From JAOTVV01 sp041602035 (GTDB lineage Bacteria > Gemmatimonadota > Gemmatimonadetes > Gemmatimonadales > GWC2-71-9), in the NCBI GenBank assembly GCA_041602035.1, contig JBFIHA010000001.1, positions 62,001 to 126,000 on the forward strand: 64,000 nucleotides of DNA, read 5' to 3'. Positions within the stretch are counted from its first letter, which is position 1. Every line of letters starts with the position of its first letter. A program made the translations under genes and the position numbers. The notes beneath the pieces are model-generated. The model worked only from the letters and a program-made list of their open reading frames with translations, was not told the origin of the DNA and made no database searches. Of the stretch, positions 17,826 to 25,619 are shown one piece after another.

Positions 17826-18569
17826 TTACTTGATTCGCCGCACCGTGACACGAGCCACGGGCTCGCTCCAGCCGTGCTGCGAGGGATCCAGGAACGCCCC
17901 GCCCTGAATGCCGGGGTGCATCATCACGACGCCACCTTCGGCGACGCGCCCGTTGCCGTCGGCGGCACCGCCCACGGGTCCGATCGCCGGGCAGGCGTCT
18001 ACCACGTTGGCCGACAACTCGTCGTTGGCCTCGGTGCCGGCATCGTAGCCGGCGGCATAGTACGTCTGCGGTTGGAAGCCGCGCGGCAGCTCCGCTCCTG
18101 CGAGTCCGGCGAACCCGTCGTTGGTGCAAATGAGCATGACGGCGAGCGAGAAGCGGTTGGCATTGGCCCGCGCGGTAATGGTGCTGGTGAGCGACGTGGG
18201 CCCGGGACCGCCCACGCGATGGATGGGGGCCATGGTGGCCACGACGTCGTCTACCCCGAGGGTGCCCGTCAACTCGGCCGCGGCCGAGCCAGGATCGCCG
18301 TCTTCGGCGATCAGGCGCAGGCCTTCGGAGGCTGCCTGCCCGGCCATGAAGAACGATGCCTGCTTGGCGTGAGTGGCGAGGACCCCGGGTGACATCGGCT
18401 GGCCGGTCGTGAGGTTGGTGATGGTGATCTCGTACTCCCGGACGGCCGCATCGGCGGCGTGCTCGACGCCCGCTGACGCGTCGAGGAGCGCGGGATCGAC
18501 CACGCGGTCGGTGTCGCTACAGGCAAACGCGACGGTGGTGGCGAGCAGGACTGCGATCGGTCGGTACAT
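17826..18569 (-). CDS. Spondin-domain lipoprotein
   Basis: 247 residues. The N-terminus is a lipoprotein signal with Cys17 (VAFACSD). The mature protein carries a Spondin_N-like domain beginning at YEITITNLTTGQPMSPG (about 45-61), with the HAKQASFF segment typical of prokaryotic members, and ends in a beta-rich ARVTVRRIK. Bacterial spondin-domain proteins are exported, their ligand is usually unknown, and the domain is known from eukaryotic extracellular matrix proteins. The gene stands directly upstream of a two-component system on the same strand but is separated by a terminator hairpin. It is divergent from the M23 peptidase gene. Confidence 0.78.
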   Translation of the reverse strand: MYRPIAVLLATTVAFACSDTDRVVDPALLDASAGVEHAADAAVREYEITITNLTTGQPMSPGVLATHAKQASFFMAGQAASEGLRLIAEDGDPGSAAAELTGTLGVDDVVATMAPIHRVGGPGPTSLTSTITARANANRFSLAVMLICTNDGFAGLAGAELPRGFQPQTYYAAGYDAGTEANDELSANVVDACPAIGPVGGAADGNGRVAEGGVVMMHPGIQGGAFLDPSQHGWSEPVARVTVRRIK

Positions 18570-18865
18570 TGCTGAGCCTCCTGTGAAGTGGGATGGACGA
18601 TGCTCGCAGGCACGGTAGGAGGCTCGGACGCGGCGAGTCGCCTATGTTAGAGAACTCTCACGAGGTCCTAATGACGGGCTCCGTCGCTGGCACCGTTGGA
18701 CGGCCCCGCCGGATTAGAGCCGCTGGAGCCGAGCGGGGGGCTCGGACCGACGCCGGGCAGAACGCACGGGCAGTGCTTGGGCGTCATCACGACCGCCGAG
18801 GGAACCCGCGAGGGCGCGAGACATATCACAAGGGAATCGACGAAACGAGTCACGTGCATTTAGCC

Positions 18866-20263
18866 ATGAGCCACACTCGAACCACGACGTCCGTCATCGT
18901 CAGTGCCGTCGGGCTGCTGCTCCTGCTCGCCGGCTGCCGTGGAGAGCGGCTGCGTGAGCTGTTGGGTGATTACACGCCACGCCAGCGATACGCGATGCGG
19001 CTGGTGGAAGCGGAGCTCGATCGGACCGCCCTCGGCCGGGACTGGATGGCTGTGGCGGAGTCGGCCCTCGTGAATCCTGTCGCCGTCGCTGCCCCCTACC
19101 GGGAAGAGAGCTATCTGGATCCGCGCGAGGCCATGGCCGTTGCCTATCGGGTCACGCTTCGGCGCGGCCAGCGACTCGAGGTGGCCTTCGAGAGTGCTCC
19201 GGACAGCGGGTACCGTGTGTTCCTCGATGTATTTCGGACGCCCAGGGATTCGGGTGATGTCCCCAGGCACGTGCTGAGCGCCGACAGCCTGGAGCGGTCA
19301 CTCGAGTATCTCGCTCGCCGCGACGCGGACTACCTGGTACGTATCCAGCCCGAGCTGCTCCGCGGGGGACGCTACACCATCACGATCGTGGTCAAGCCCA
19401 CCCTCGACTTCCCGGTGTCGGGGTACGATACGACCGCCATCCGGAGCCGGTACGGCGATGCACGGGATGGAGGGCGCCGGCGCCACGAGGGGCTCGACAT
19501 CTTCGCTCGCCGGGGAACGCCGGTCCTTGCGGCGGCCGACGGGTACGTGCGTAGCACTCGTCCCAACAACCTGGGGGGCAACGTGATTTGGCTCCGCGAC
19601 GACCTGGAGCGGACGCACTATTACGCGCATCTGGACAGCGTCGCCGTCTTTCGCGGATTGGTAGTGCAGGCGGGTGACACCATCGGGTTCGTGGGCAATA
19701 GCGGCAACGCTCGAACCACGCCACCGCATCTCCATTTCGGGGTCTACCAGCGCGGATCGTTCGATCCCTATCCTGCTCTCTACCGGTTGCCCGCGGTTCC
19801 GGACGCATTCTCGGGCGATCCCGATCTCGTCGGACGCCTGGCCCGGGTGAGCCGGGAGCGCACGCGAATCCGGGAGGCGCCCAACGTGGGAGCGGCCGTG
19901 GTCGCCGAGCTCGCGCGGCATACGCCGGTTCGGGTTGCGGCGGGAACCGGATCCTGGTATCGCGTGACCCTGCCCGACGGCGCAACCGGCTACCTCGCGA
20001 GCGGGCTTACCGAGCGGCTCGACGGCGCCATTCGGCGACAGACCATCGGGGCTGAAACCGATGTCCTCAGCGATCCGGATCCAGCCGCGGTGGCGGTGGA
20101 CCGAATCGTCACGGGGACCGAGCTCGACGTGCTCGGTGCGTTCGGCGGCTTCGTGTTCGTGCAGGCGTCGAGCGGGAGGTACGGGTGGGTAACGCTGGAC
20201 TCGAGTCCCCTGTCGCGGGCCGAGGTCAGGGGTGCGTCAACGGGAATCGAGGAGCCCGAGTGA
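18866..20263 (+). CDS. M23 metallopeptidase lipoprotein with two SH3-like domains
   Basis: 465 residues from ATG 18866; the frame continues upstream, but the lipoprotein signal (LLLLAGC, Cys24) begins here. An N-terminal domain of about 150 residues is beta-rich. The LytM/M23 domain has its HxxxD zinc ligands at His207 and Asp211 (HEGLD) and the HLH element at 288-290 (PPHLHFG), so it looks catalytically complete. Two SH3b-like segments follow (about 320-380 and 395-450), suited to binding cell wall. Expected role: cleavage of peptidoglycan cross-bridges at the outer membrane or periplasm. The next gene overlaps its stop by four bases. Confidence 0.87.
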   Translation: MSHTRTTTSVIVSAVGLLLLLAGCRGERLRELLGDYTPRQRYAMRLVEAELDRTALGRDWMAVAESALVNPVAVAAPYREESYLDPREAMAVAYRVTLRRGQRLEVAFESAPDSGYRVFLDVFRTPRDSGDVPRHVLSADSLERSLEYLARRDADYLVRIQPELLRGGRYTITIVVKPTLDFPVSGYDTTAIRSRYGDARDGGRRRHEGLDIFARRGTPVLAAADGYVRSTRPNNLGGNVIWLRDDLERTHYYAHLDSVAVFRGLVVQAGDTIGFVGNSGNARTTPPHLHFGVYQRGSFDPYPALYRLPAVPDAFSGDPDLVGRLARVSRERTRIREAPNVGAAVVAELARHTPVRVAAGTGSWYRVTLPDGATGYLASGLTERLDGAIRRQTIGAETDVLSDPDPAAVAVDRIVTGTELDVLGAFGGFVFVQASSGRYGWVTLDSSPLSRAEVRGASTGIEEPE

Positions 20264-20931
20264 GTCGGCGCCGCCTTCCCGCTCATCTGTGGTCCGGCCC
20301 GCTCCTCGTGGCGCTCCTCGTGGTGGGGAACGCCACCGACGCCGGTGCCCAGGTCGAACGCACCGCCCGCGACGGATGGCAGCGGGTCGACGACGTGTTC
20401 ACGGCGCTTCAAGTGGACGAGGGCGATTGGATCGCCGACGTCGGTGCCGGCAGCGGGTTCTTTTCGCTGCGGCTCAGCCCGAGAGTCGGTCCTGATGGGA
20501 GAGTGATCGCTCAGGACATCGACGCGCGGGTGTTGCGGGAGTTGCAGGAGGAGGCGGCCCGCGCCGGACTCGACAATATCCAGACCCTCGTCGGTGAGGA
20601 GGACGATCCCAAGCTCCCGGAGGGCATGTTGCACGGCGTGCTCATCGTGAACGCGTATCACGAGATGGATGAGCACGAGGCCATGCTCGCGGGGATTCGG
20701 CGCGCGCTGAGACCGCAGGGGCGGCTCGTCATTATCGATACCCCGCCAGGCGATTCCACCACCTCTCGCAGGCGGCAGACCAGCCGCCACGACATCGCGA
20801 TCGGAATCGTGGCACGGGAACTCGAGGCGGCGGGGTTTCGCGTGATCGACCAGGTCCCCGAGTTCGCCCGCTCGGGTCGGACTCGGCAGTGGCTGCTAGT
20901 CGCGGTGGTGGCCGGGGACGGGGGCCCCTGA
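20260..20931 (+). CDS. Class I SAM-dependent methyltransferase-like protein with a signal peptide
   Basis: 223 residues. Translation starts at GTG 20260, overlapping the peptidase stop (GTGA). The N-terminus is basic then hydrophobic, with a likely signal peptidase site after Ala30 (DAGAQ). The rest is a class I methyltransferase fold: motif I VGAGSGFFSL (61-70), an acidic residue in AQDID, then NAYHEM and a PQGRLVIID strand. A signal peptide on a SAM-dependent enzyme is odd because SAM is cytoplasmic; it could be non-catalytic, use an exported ligand, or carry a membrane anchor. The substrate is unknown. Coupling to the M23 gene suggests an envelope role (inference). Confidence 0.72.
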   Translation: MSRRRLPAHLWSGPLLVALLVVGNATDAGAQVERTARDGWQRVDDVFTALQVDEGDWIADVGAGSGFFSLRLSPRVGPDGRVIAQDIDARVLRELQEEAARAGLDNIQTLVGEEDDPKLPEGMLHGVLIVNAYHEMDEHEAMLAGIRRALRPQGRLVIIDTPPGDSTTSRRRQTSRHDIAIGIVARELEAAGFRVIDQVPEFARSGRTRQWLLVAVVAGDGGP

Positions 20932-20965
20932 CGGGCCGCACGACGATCCACCCCGGTACCTTTTC

Positions 20966-21625
20966 TCAGTTGGGCGTTCGCTTGTAGCTCACCGACAGCC
21001 CACCACCCGCCCGAAAGAACTCCGTCTCCAGTCCGGGGCTGCCCTGCAGGGCCTCGACGAACTCGCTGATCCCCCGCATTCCTCGTCGGCCCCGGTCGGA
21101 AACGTTGTGGGCGGTGAAGCATCCGCCCACCGTGAGCTTGGGCAGCAGCGCCTCGAAGTACCGCGTATACCAGTCCTTGTCGGCGTCCACGAAGATGAAG
21201 TCGAACGGTCCGTCGATCGCATACACCAGTTCGTGGGCGTCGGCGAGTCGCGCGTCAATGTACGCGCTGAGGCCGGCCGCCTCGAAGTTCTCGAGGGCCT
21301 GACGGTATCGGCGTTCGTCGATCTCCACCGTTATCAGCCGGCCGCCCGTCTTGCTCATGGCCCAGGCAATCCAGATCGCCGAGTGTCCGGTGGAGGTGCC
21401 CAGTTCGAGCGCCCTGGTGTAGCCGTTCTCGACCACGAGATCGTACAGCTTCTGACCGTCGACCTCCGGAACGTTCATGTCCCGCCATTGACGACGGTTG
21501 GCGTCGAGGAATGCTCCTACCTGACGGTCGAACGCGTCGTGTGCGGTCGGTTCTTGTGCAGCGGAGTCGGTCGCGACGGAACCGAGCAGCGAGACGACGC
21601 AGACGGCGATCGACAAGGTCTTCAT
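20966..21625 (-). CDS. O-methyltransferase family 3-like protein with a signal peptide
   Basis: 219 residues. Signal peptide 1-23 ends SAAQ. The core is the catechol/caffeoyl-CoA O-methyltransferase fold: LELGTSTGHSAIWIA (73-87), VEIDERR, then FVDADKDWY (145-153), whose acidic residues bind a divalent metal, and a C-terminal GISEFVEAL. Family enzymes methylate catechol-type oxygens. As with its convergent neighbour at 20260, export of a SAM-dependent enzyme is unexpected. It overlaps the end of an amino-acid permease gene by four bases (ATGA), so the two are co-translated. A longer open frame in this phase continues opposite the permease and is not real. Confidence 0.75.
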   Translation of the reverse strand: MKTLSIAVCVVSLLGSVATDSAAQEPTAHDAFDRQVGAFLDANRRQWRDMNVPEVDGQKLYDLVVENGYTRALELGTSTGHSAIWIAWAMSKTGGRLITVEIDERRYRQALENFEAAGLSAYIDARLADAHELVYAIDGPFDFIFVDADKDWYTRYFEALLPKLTVGGCFTAHNVSDRGRRGMRGISEFVEALQGSPGLETEFFRAGGGLSVSYKRTPN

Positions 21626-22983
21626 GATGGGTCCCTCACGATGACTGGTCTTCGGTTGGCCCGAATCCTCGCAAACACAACGTAGAACGGCAGGCCCGCC
21701 AGAACGGTGAGAATGGCGATCGATGACTCCACCGGGCGCTCCTGAAAGGCGAGCACTAGGATCAGCACACTCACCGCGGCGAACAGGAGCGCCGCCATCG
21801 GGTAGGCCGGCGCCGTTGCTCCCTCGTCTCGACGGAGTTTGAACACCCCCATCACGACCAGGATAGGAAAGATGCCGAGACAGAAGCCCATGTAGGTCAG
21901 GATCTGATCGAACGTTCCCGACAGCACGAGCACGACGGCGATCAGGCACTGGAGTAGGATGGCTTTGGAGGGCACGCGGAAGACCGGATGGACGTCGGCC
22001 AGCAGGCGAAAAAAGTATCCGTCCTTGGCCATGGCATAGTAGACCCTCGGCCCTAGGATGATCAGCGCGCTGATGGACGATAGCAGGGCGAAGGCAATCA
22101 TCAGCGAGATAACGCGCTCCACCCAGCCGCCGAAGAGGCGGGAGGCGGCCAAGCCTCCAATGGCGATGGTCCCGTTCATCTCGGCCGGCGGCACGGCGTA
22201 GACGTACAGGACGTTCAGTCCCAGATAGAGGAGGATGACGAGCCCGGTGCCCGCGAGCAGCGAGCGCGGGAGATTCCGGCGGGGTTCTTGGATCTCGGAG
22301 CCGATGTAGACGGCAGCATTCCACCCGCTGTAGGCGAACATGATCCACATCAGCGACAGCCCGACGGCCTTCCACCCATCCCCGTCGAGCGCGACGGCAT
22401 GGCCGGCCGAGAGGTTGCGAAGATCGCCAGTGCCGAGTGCAAAGCCGATCACGATCAGTCCGGCGATGAGCAGGACCTTGCCGACGGTGAGGAGGTTTTG
22501 CACCTTCGCGCCAAGCTCGATGCCACGGAGATGCACGAGCGTGAGGCATACGATCACCAGGATGGCGATCGACCGTTTGACGGTGACCGCACCGCCCCAC
22601 GTGAGCACCTGTGGGAATGCGCTCGTCAGGTACTCGCTCAGTCCCAGCGACGAAGCCGCCAGCGGGGCGGAGAACCCCACGAAGAACGAGACCCACCCGG
22701 TGAGGAAGCCGAAGATCGGGTGGAACTGCTCGGAGAGGTACACGTACTCGCCGCCCGCGCGGGGCATGGCGGCGCCCAGGGCACCGTAGCAGAGCGCGCC
22801 GCACAGCGCGAGCGCTCCGCCCGCGACCCAGAGGACGATCATGAGCACCGGGCTGCCCAGTTCGGCCATGAGCAGCCCGGACGTGGTGAAGATCCCCGCC
22901 CCGATCATGTTGGCTACCACGAGGTTCGCGGCGGGGAACAGACCGAGCGTTCGCGAGAGCGCTGGGGCGGGTGGATCGGTCAC
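21622..22983 (-). CDS. APC-family amino-acid permease
   Basis: 453 residues with about twelve hydrophobic helices. The first helix region contains NMIGAGIFTTSG, the substrate/sodium-binding unwound segment of APC transporters, and MPRAGGEYVYLSE follows helix 2. This layout fits the LAT/YfnA-like amino acid-polyamine-organocation group. The amino acid cannot be determined. It is the first gene of a two-gene minus-strand operon with the exported O-methyltransferase-like protein. Confidence 0.88.
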   Translation of the reverse strand: MTDPPAPALSRTLGLFPAANLVVANMIGAGIFTTSGLLMAELGSPVLMIVLWVAGGALALCGALCYGALGAAMPRAGGEYVYLSEQFHPIFGFLTGWVSFFVGFSAPLAASSLGLSEYLTSAFPQVLTWGGAVTVKRSIAILVIVCLTLVHLRGIELGAKVQNLLTVGKVLLIAGLIVIGFALGTGDLRNLSAGHAVALDGDGWKAVGLSLMWIMFAYSGWNAAVYIGSEIQEPRRNLPRSLLAGTGLVILLYLGLNVLYVYAVPPAEMNGTIAIGGLAASRLFGGWVERVISLMIAFALLSSISALIILGPRVYYAMAKDGYFFRLLADVHPVFRVPSKAILLQCLIAVVLVLSGTFDQILTYMGFCLGIFPILVVMGVFKLRRDEGATAPAYPMAALLFAAVSVLILVLAFQERPVESSIAILTVLAGLPFYVVFARIRANRRPVIVRDPS

Positions 22984-23209
22984 TGGTGCGCCTGCATGTC
23001 TACTGCTAACTACGTCTGCAGGCGGTCAGGTGTTGAGAGCGATACTCGAGGACCCCGTGCGGCGAGACGCGCGTGGTCCCTCTGGCCTATCCTCCTACTG
23101 GAGGGTACCTTGGCTCATTCTCGACCAATGCTATCGCATTTCTGGGACCGGGCGTCGTTCGACATTTCCCCGGGAGCCCTTTGAATACTTCAACCCGAGT
23201 GGGGAGCCC

Positions 23210-23998
23210 ATGAAGACCCGATTCACCCTCGTTCTCGCCGTCGCCGCCCTCATCGCCGTGCCGCGAGCGGCACTCGCGCAGGAGATGCCGCGACTGGGCG
23301 AGATGTCTGCCGTGTCGGTGTGGCAGGTTGATCCTGCCGACATGGGAACGTTCATGACCGTGGCGCAGAAGGTCGCCCAGGCCGCCAAGCAGGCCAAGCT
23401 GGGCCGGGGATATGGCTGGACCATGTGGCAAACCTCGTACTCCATCTCCATTATCGGCCCGTTCAACAAGGCGGAGCTGGATGATCCCCAAATCTGGATG
23501 AAGCAGTTCATGGGGACGCCGGGTGAGGCCACCCTGATGCAGGCCATGCAGGAGTTCGAGGGGGTGGACATCCTCGGCGGTGCGACCGAGATCGTGCAGG
23601 AGATGCCCGACTGGGGGTACATGCCCGAGGGCATGACCGCGCCGCCCATGGCCTGGGTGCACATCCACGAGTTCTGGCTCCGGAGTGGGGAAGCGAACTT
23701 CGCCAAGTGGAACGCGCTCATCCCCGAGTTCGTGGCGTTCTTCGAGGCCATCGGGTATCCCTATCCCATGTGGTCCCACATGGTGCGGTACGGGGACAAC
23801 CGGACCCTGTTCGTGACGGCCTACGATAACGCCGGCGAGTTCTTCGGCACCAAGAGCGTGACGGCGCTTGCCGAAAAACACGGGATGGTCGATCGCTGGC
23901 AGCAGCTGCTCACCCGCCTCAACGAGCTGGTTTTGCGGCACCGGGAAAGCGACGCGCAGTACCTGGCGGCGCAGAGCTACGTCGTCACGTCGCAGTAG
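23210..23998 (+). CDS. Secreted protein, probably two ferredoxin-like (dimeric alpha/beta barrel) halves
   Basis: 262 residues from ATG 23210 (GGGGAG upstream). Signal peptide ends ALAQE (about 20-25). No enzyme motif is visible. The mature part seems to repeat one plan: a strand (SAVSVWQVDP, later AWVHIHEFWL), a long amphipathic helix, a Trp-containing turn (YGWTMWQTS; YPMWSHMVRYG) and a further strand (SISIIGPF; TLFVTAYDN). The protein at 39811 follows the same plan with a much clearer duplication. A dimeric alpha/beta-barrel-like fold is inferred; the function is unknown. A terminator hairpin follows. Confidence 0.6.
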   Translation: MKTRFTLVLAVAALIAVPRAALAQEMPRLGEMSAVSVWQVDPADMGTFMTVAQKVAQAAKQAKLGRGYGWTMWQTSYSISIIGPFNKAELDDPQIWMKQFMGTPGEATLMQAMQEFEGVDILGGATEIVQEMPDWGYMPEGMTAPPMAWVHIHEFWLRSGEANFAKWNALIPEFVAFFEAIGYPYPMWSHMVRYGDNRTLFVTAYDNAGEFFGTKSVTALAEKHGMVDRWQQLLTRLNELVLRHRESDAQYLAAQSYVVTSQ

Positions 23999-24026
23999 GG
24001 CACGCGAGCCCGTCGATCTCGATATG

Positions 24027-24057
24027 GAGCGAGCCGGTTCTCTGAGCCGGCTCGCTC
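24027..24057. terminator. Terminator hairpin between convergent genes
   Basis: A perfect 11-base inverted repeat (24027-24037 with 24047-24057) and a 9-base loop, with only a weak T-rich tail. It lies between the end of the secreted protein gene and the end of the convergent zinc-ribbon gene and may serve both. Confidence 0.6.
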
Positions 24058-24100
24058 TTGCGTTTGCGCGAGTGTGATGCGGGCGAGGGGTGCCGGACGA

Positions 24101-24472
24101 TCAGTTCTGGTCCGCGATCCGTCCCAGATAGGGTCGGTCCCACGCGACGTCGAACAGTCCCTGACAGTCGTCGCAGCGGAGCCTCGGTGGCCGGCCCATC
24201 GGCAGCTGGCGATGGCGGCAGGCGGGGCACACCGCGTAGCCCTTGGCCCACCGTGGAGGAATCACGGCTGCATTGCTCGCCTGGGCGACGACGGTCCAGT
24301 CGGTGGGCCGGTCCGAGACGATTTCGAGGTGACGGAGCGGCAGGAACCGCTGCTGCCCGCGCACCGCGAGCAGCGCCTCGGTACGTCCGAGCGCCACGGT
24401 CTCGTACCATGCTCCGCGACGCAGCCCGCAGTCGACGTCCTGCCTGAGACGAGCCCATCCGGTTCCCGGCAT
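24101..24472 (-). CDS. Small zinc-ribbon protein
   Basis: 123 residues. The C-terminal third has CPACRHRQ followed after a short loop by CDDCQGLF, two CxxC knuckles that would bind one zinc, as in rubredoxin-like or transcription-associated ribbons. The N-terminal 70 residues contain a WYETV...RTEALLAVR region with beta character and no known motif. GGAGGG lies upstream of the ATG. Cytoplasmic; a nucleic-acid or protein-binding role is possible but not shown. Confidence 0.65.
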   Translation of the reverse strand: MPGTGWARLRQDVDCGLRRGAWYETVALGRTEALLAVRGQQRFLPLRHLEIVSDRPTDWTVVAQASNAAVIPPRWAKGYAVCPACRHRQLPMGRPPRLRCDDCQGLFDVAWDRPYLGRIADQN

Positions 24473-24613
24473 GACCGCATCCCTCCGAGCGGGTGCCTGC
24501 TCAAAGATCGGGCCGCGGCAGCAGACCAGCGGTGCGGCAGGTCACAGGATTAGTCCTGATTACCCTTGAGCGCAACTCACGGCCCCCGGCGATGGCGACT
24601 GGGGCAGGGATGC

Positions 24614-24642
24614 TTGACAGTGTCCAGAGCGACCCGTACGCT
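24614..24642 (+). promoter_or_regulatory. Predicted sigma-70-type promoter of nagB
   Basis: A consensus TTGACA (24614-24619) and TACGCT (24637-24642) with a 17-base spacer, about 118 bases before the nagB start. Confidence 0.5.
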
Positions 24643-24766
24643 TGCCGGGCGATCCGAAGCCGGTTCGGACTGTCGCAGCATCACTCCACCCGTCCCTGAC
24701 AGATGACGACAACGCACTCTCCATACGCGCCACGGGCGCCCGGCGGGTGAGCAAGGGGAGCGTCAC

Positions 24767-25549
24767 GTGGAAATCATCATCAAAGACGACTATCAGCAGA
24801 TGAGCCGGGCTGCGGCGGAGATCGTGGCAGAGGTGCTGAACACCAAGCCCAACGCCGTCCTGGGCATGGCGACCGGGTCCACACCGCTGGGGCTTTATCA
24901 GGAACTGGTTCGCCTGCACAAGGAGGAGCAACTCGACTTCTCACGTGTCACGACGTTCAACCTGGACGAGTACGTCGGCCTGCCGGTGAACCATCCGCAG
25001 AGCTACCACTACTTCATGCACGAGCACTTCTTCAAGCACGTGAACATCCCGGCGCACAACATCAACATCCCGTCCGGCACGACCAGCAACTACCAGGCGT
25101 TTTGCGAGTGGTATGAGCGACGCATCGATGAGTGCGGGGGGATCGATCTCCAGATCCTGGGCATCGGGTCGGACGGCCACATCGCGTTCAATGAGCCGGC
25201 CAGCTCGCTGAGCTCGCGGACACGACTCAAGACGTTGTCCGAGCAGACAATCGACGATAATGCCAGGTTTTTCGACCGTCGGGAGGAAGTGCCGGTCTAC
25301 GCCATCACCATGGGAGTGGGCACGATTCTCGACGCGCGCAAGCTCATTCTGCTCGCGAGCGGGCAGAAGAAGGCCAAGGCGATCGCCCAGGCGGTCGAGG
25401 GGCCCGTCACCAGCATGGTGACGGCGAGCGCGCTCCAGTTGCACAGTGATGCCAAGGTGATCGTCGACCAGGAGGCGGCGAGCAAGCTCGCCATGCGCGA
25501 CTACTACGAGTTCATCTACGCTGCCAAGCCTGGCGCGCCTCGGACCTAG
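24767..25549 (+). CDS. nagB: Glucosamine-6-phosphate deaminase
   Basis: 260 residues, the full family length. The enzyme converts glucosamine 6-phosphate to fructose 6-phosphate plus ammonia, feeding amino sugars from peptidoglycan or chitin into glycolysis. Visible motifs are GMATGSTPLG (33-42, phosphate binding), FNLDEYVG (64-71) and GIGSDGHIAFNEP (132-144). Asp67, Asp136, His138 and Glu143 correspond to the catalytic residues of the E. coli enzyme. The start is GTG with AAGGGGAG upstream. No nagA or transporter gene is adjacent; the next gene is a secreted putative glycosidase. Confidence 0.93.
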   Translation: MEIIIKDDYQQMSRAAAEIVAEVLNTKPNAVLGMATGSTPLGLYQELVRLHKEEQLDFSRVTTFNLDEYVGLPVNHPQSYHYFMHEHFFKHVNIPAHNINIPSGTTSNYQAFCEWYERRIDECGGIDLQILGIGSDGHIAFNEPASSLSSRTRLKTLSEQTIDDNARFFDRREEVPVYAITMGVGTILDARKLILLASGQKKAKAIAQAVEGPVTSMVTASALQLHSDAKVIVDQEAASKLAMRDYYEFIYAAKPGAPRT

Positions 25550-25619
25550 CGCCGGCGCAGTTCTTCCCCCGGGGCGGCGACGCGGGCGTCCGCCGGCCTT
25601 TGGTGTTATCCATGGTGTC

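Noticed and set aside
18593..18865. N-terminal extension of the M23 peptidase
   Set aside because: The extension is Arg/Gly-rich, and the lipoprotein signal begins at 18866, where it must be N-terminal.
21626..22804. Upstream extension of the exported O-methyltransferase-like frame
   Set aside because: It overlaps the amino-acid permease in another phase and is Arg/Pro-rich; the signal peptide and start are at 21625.
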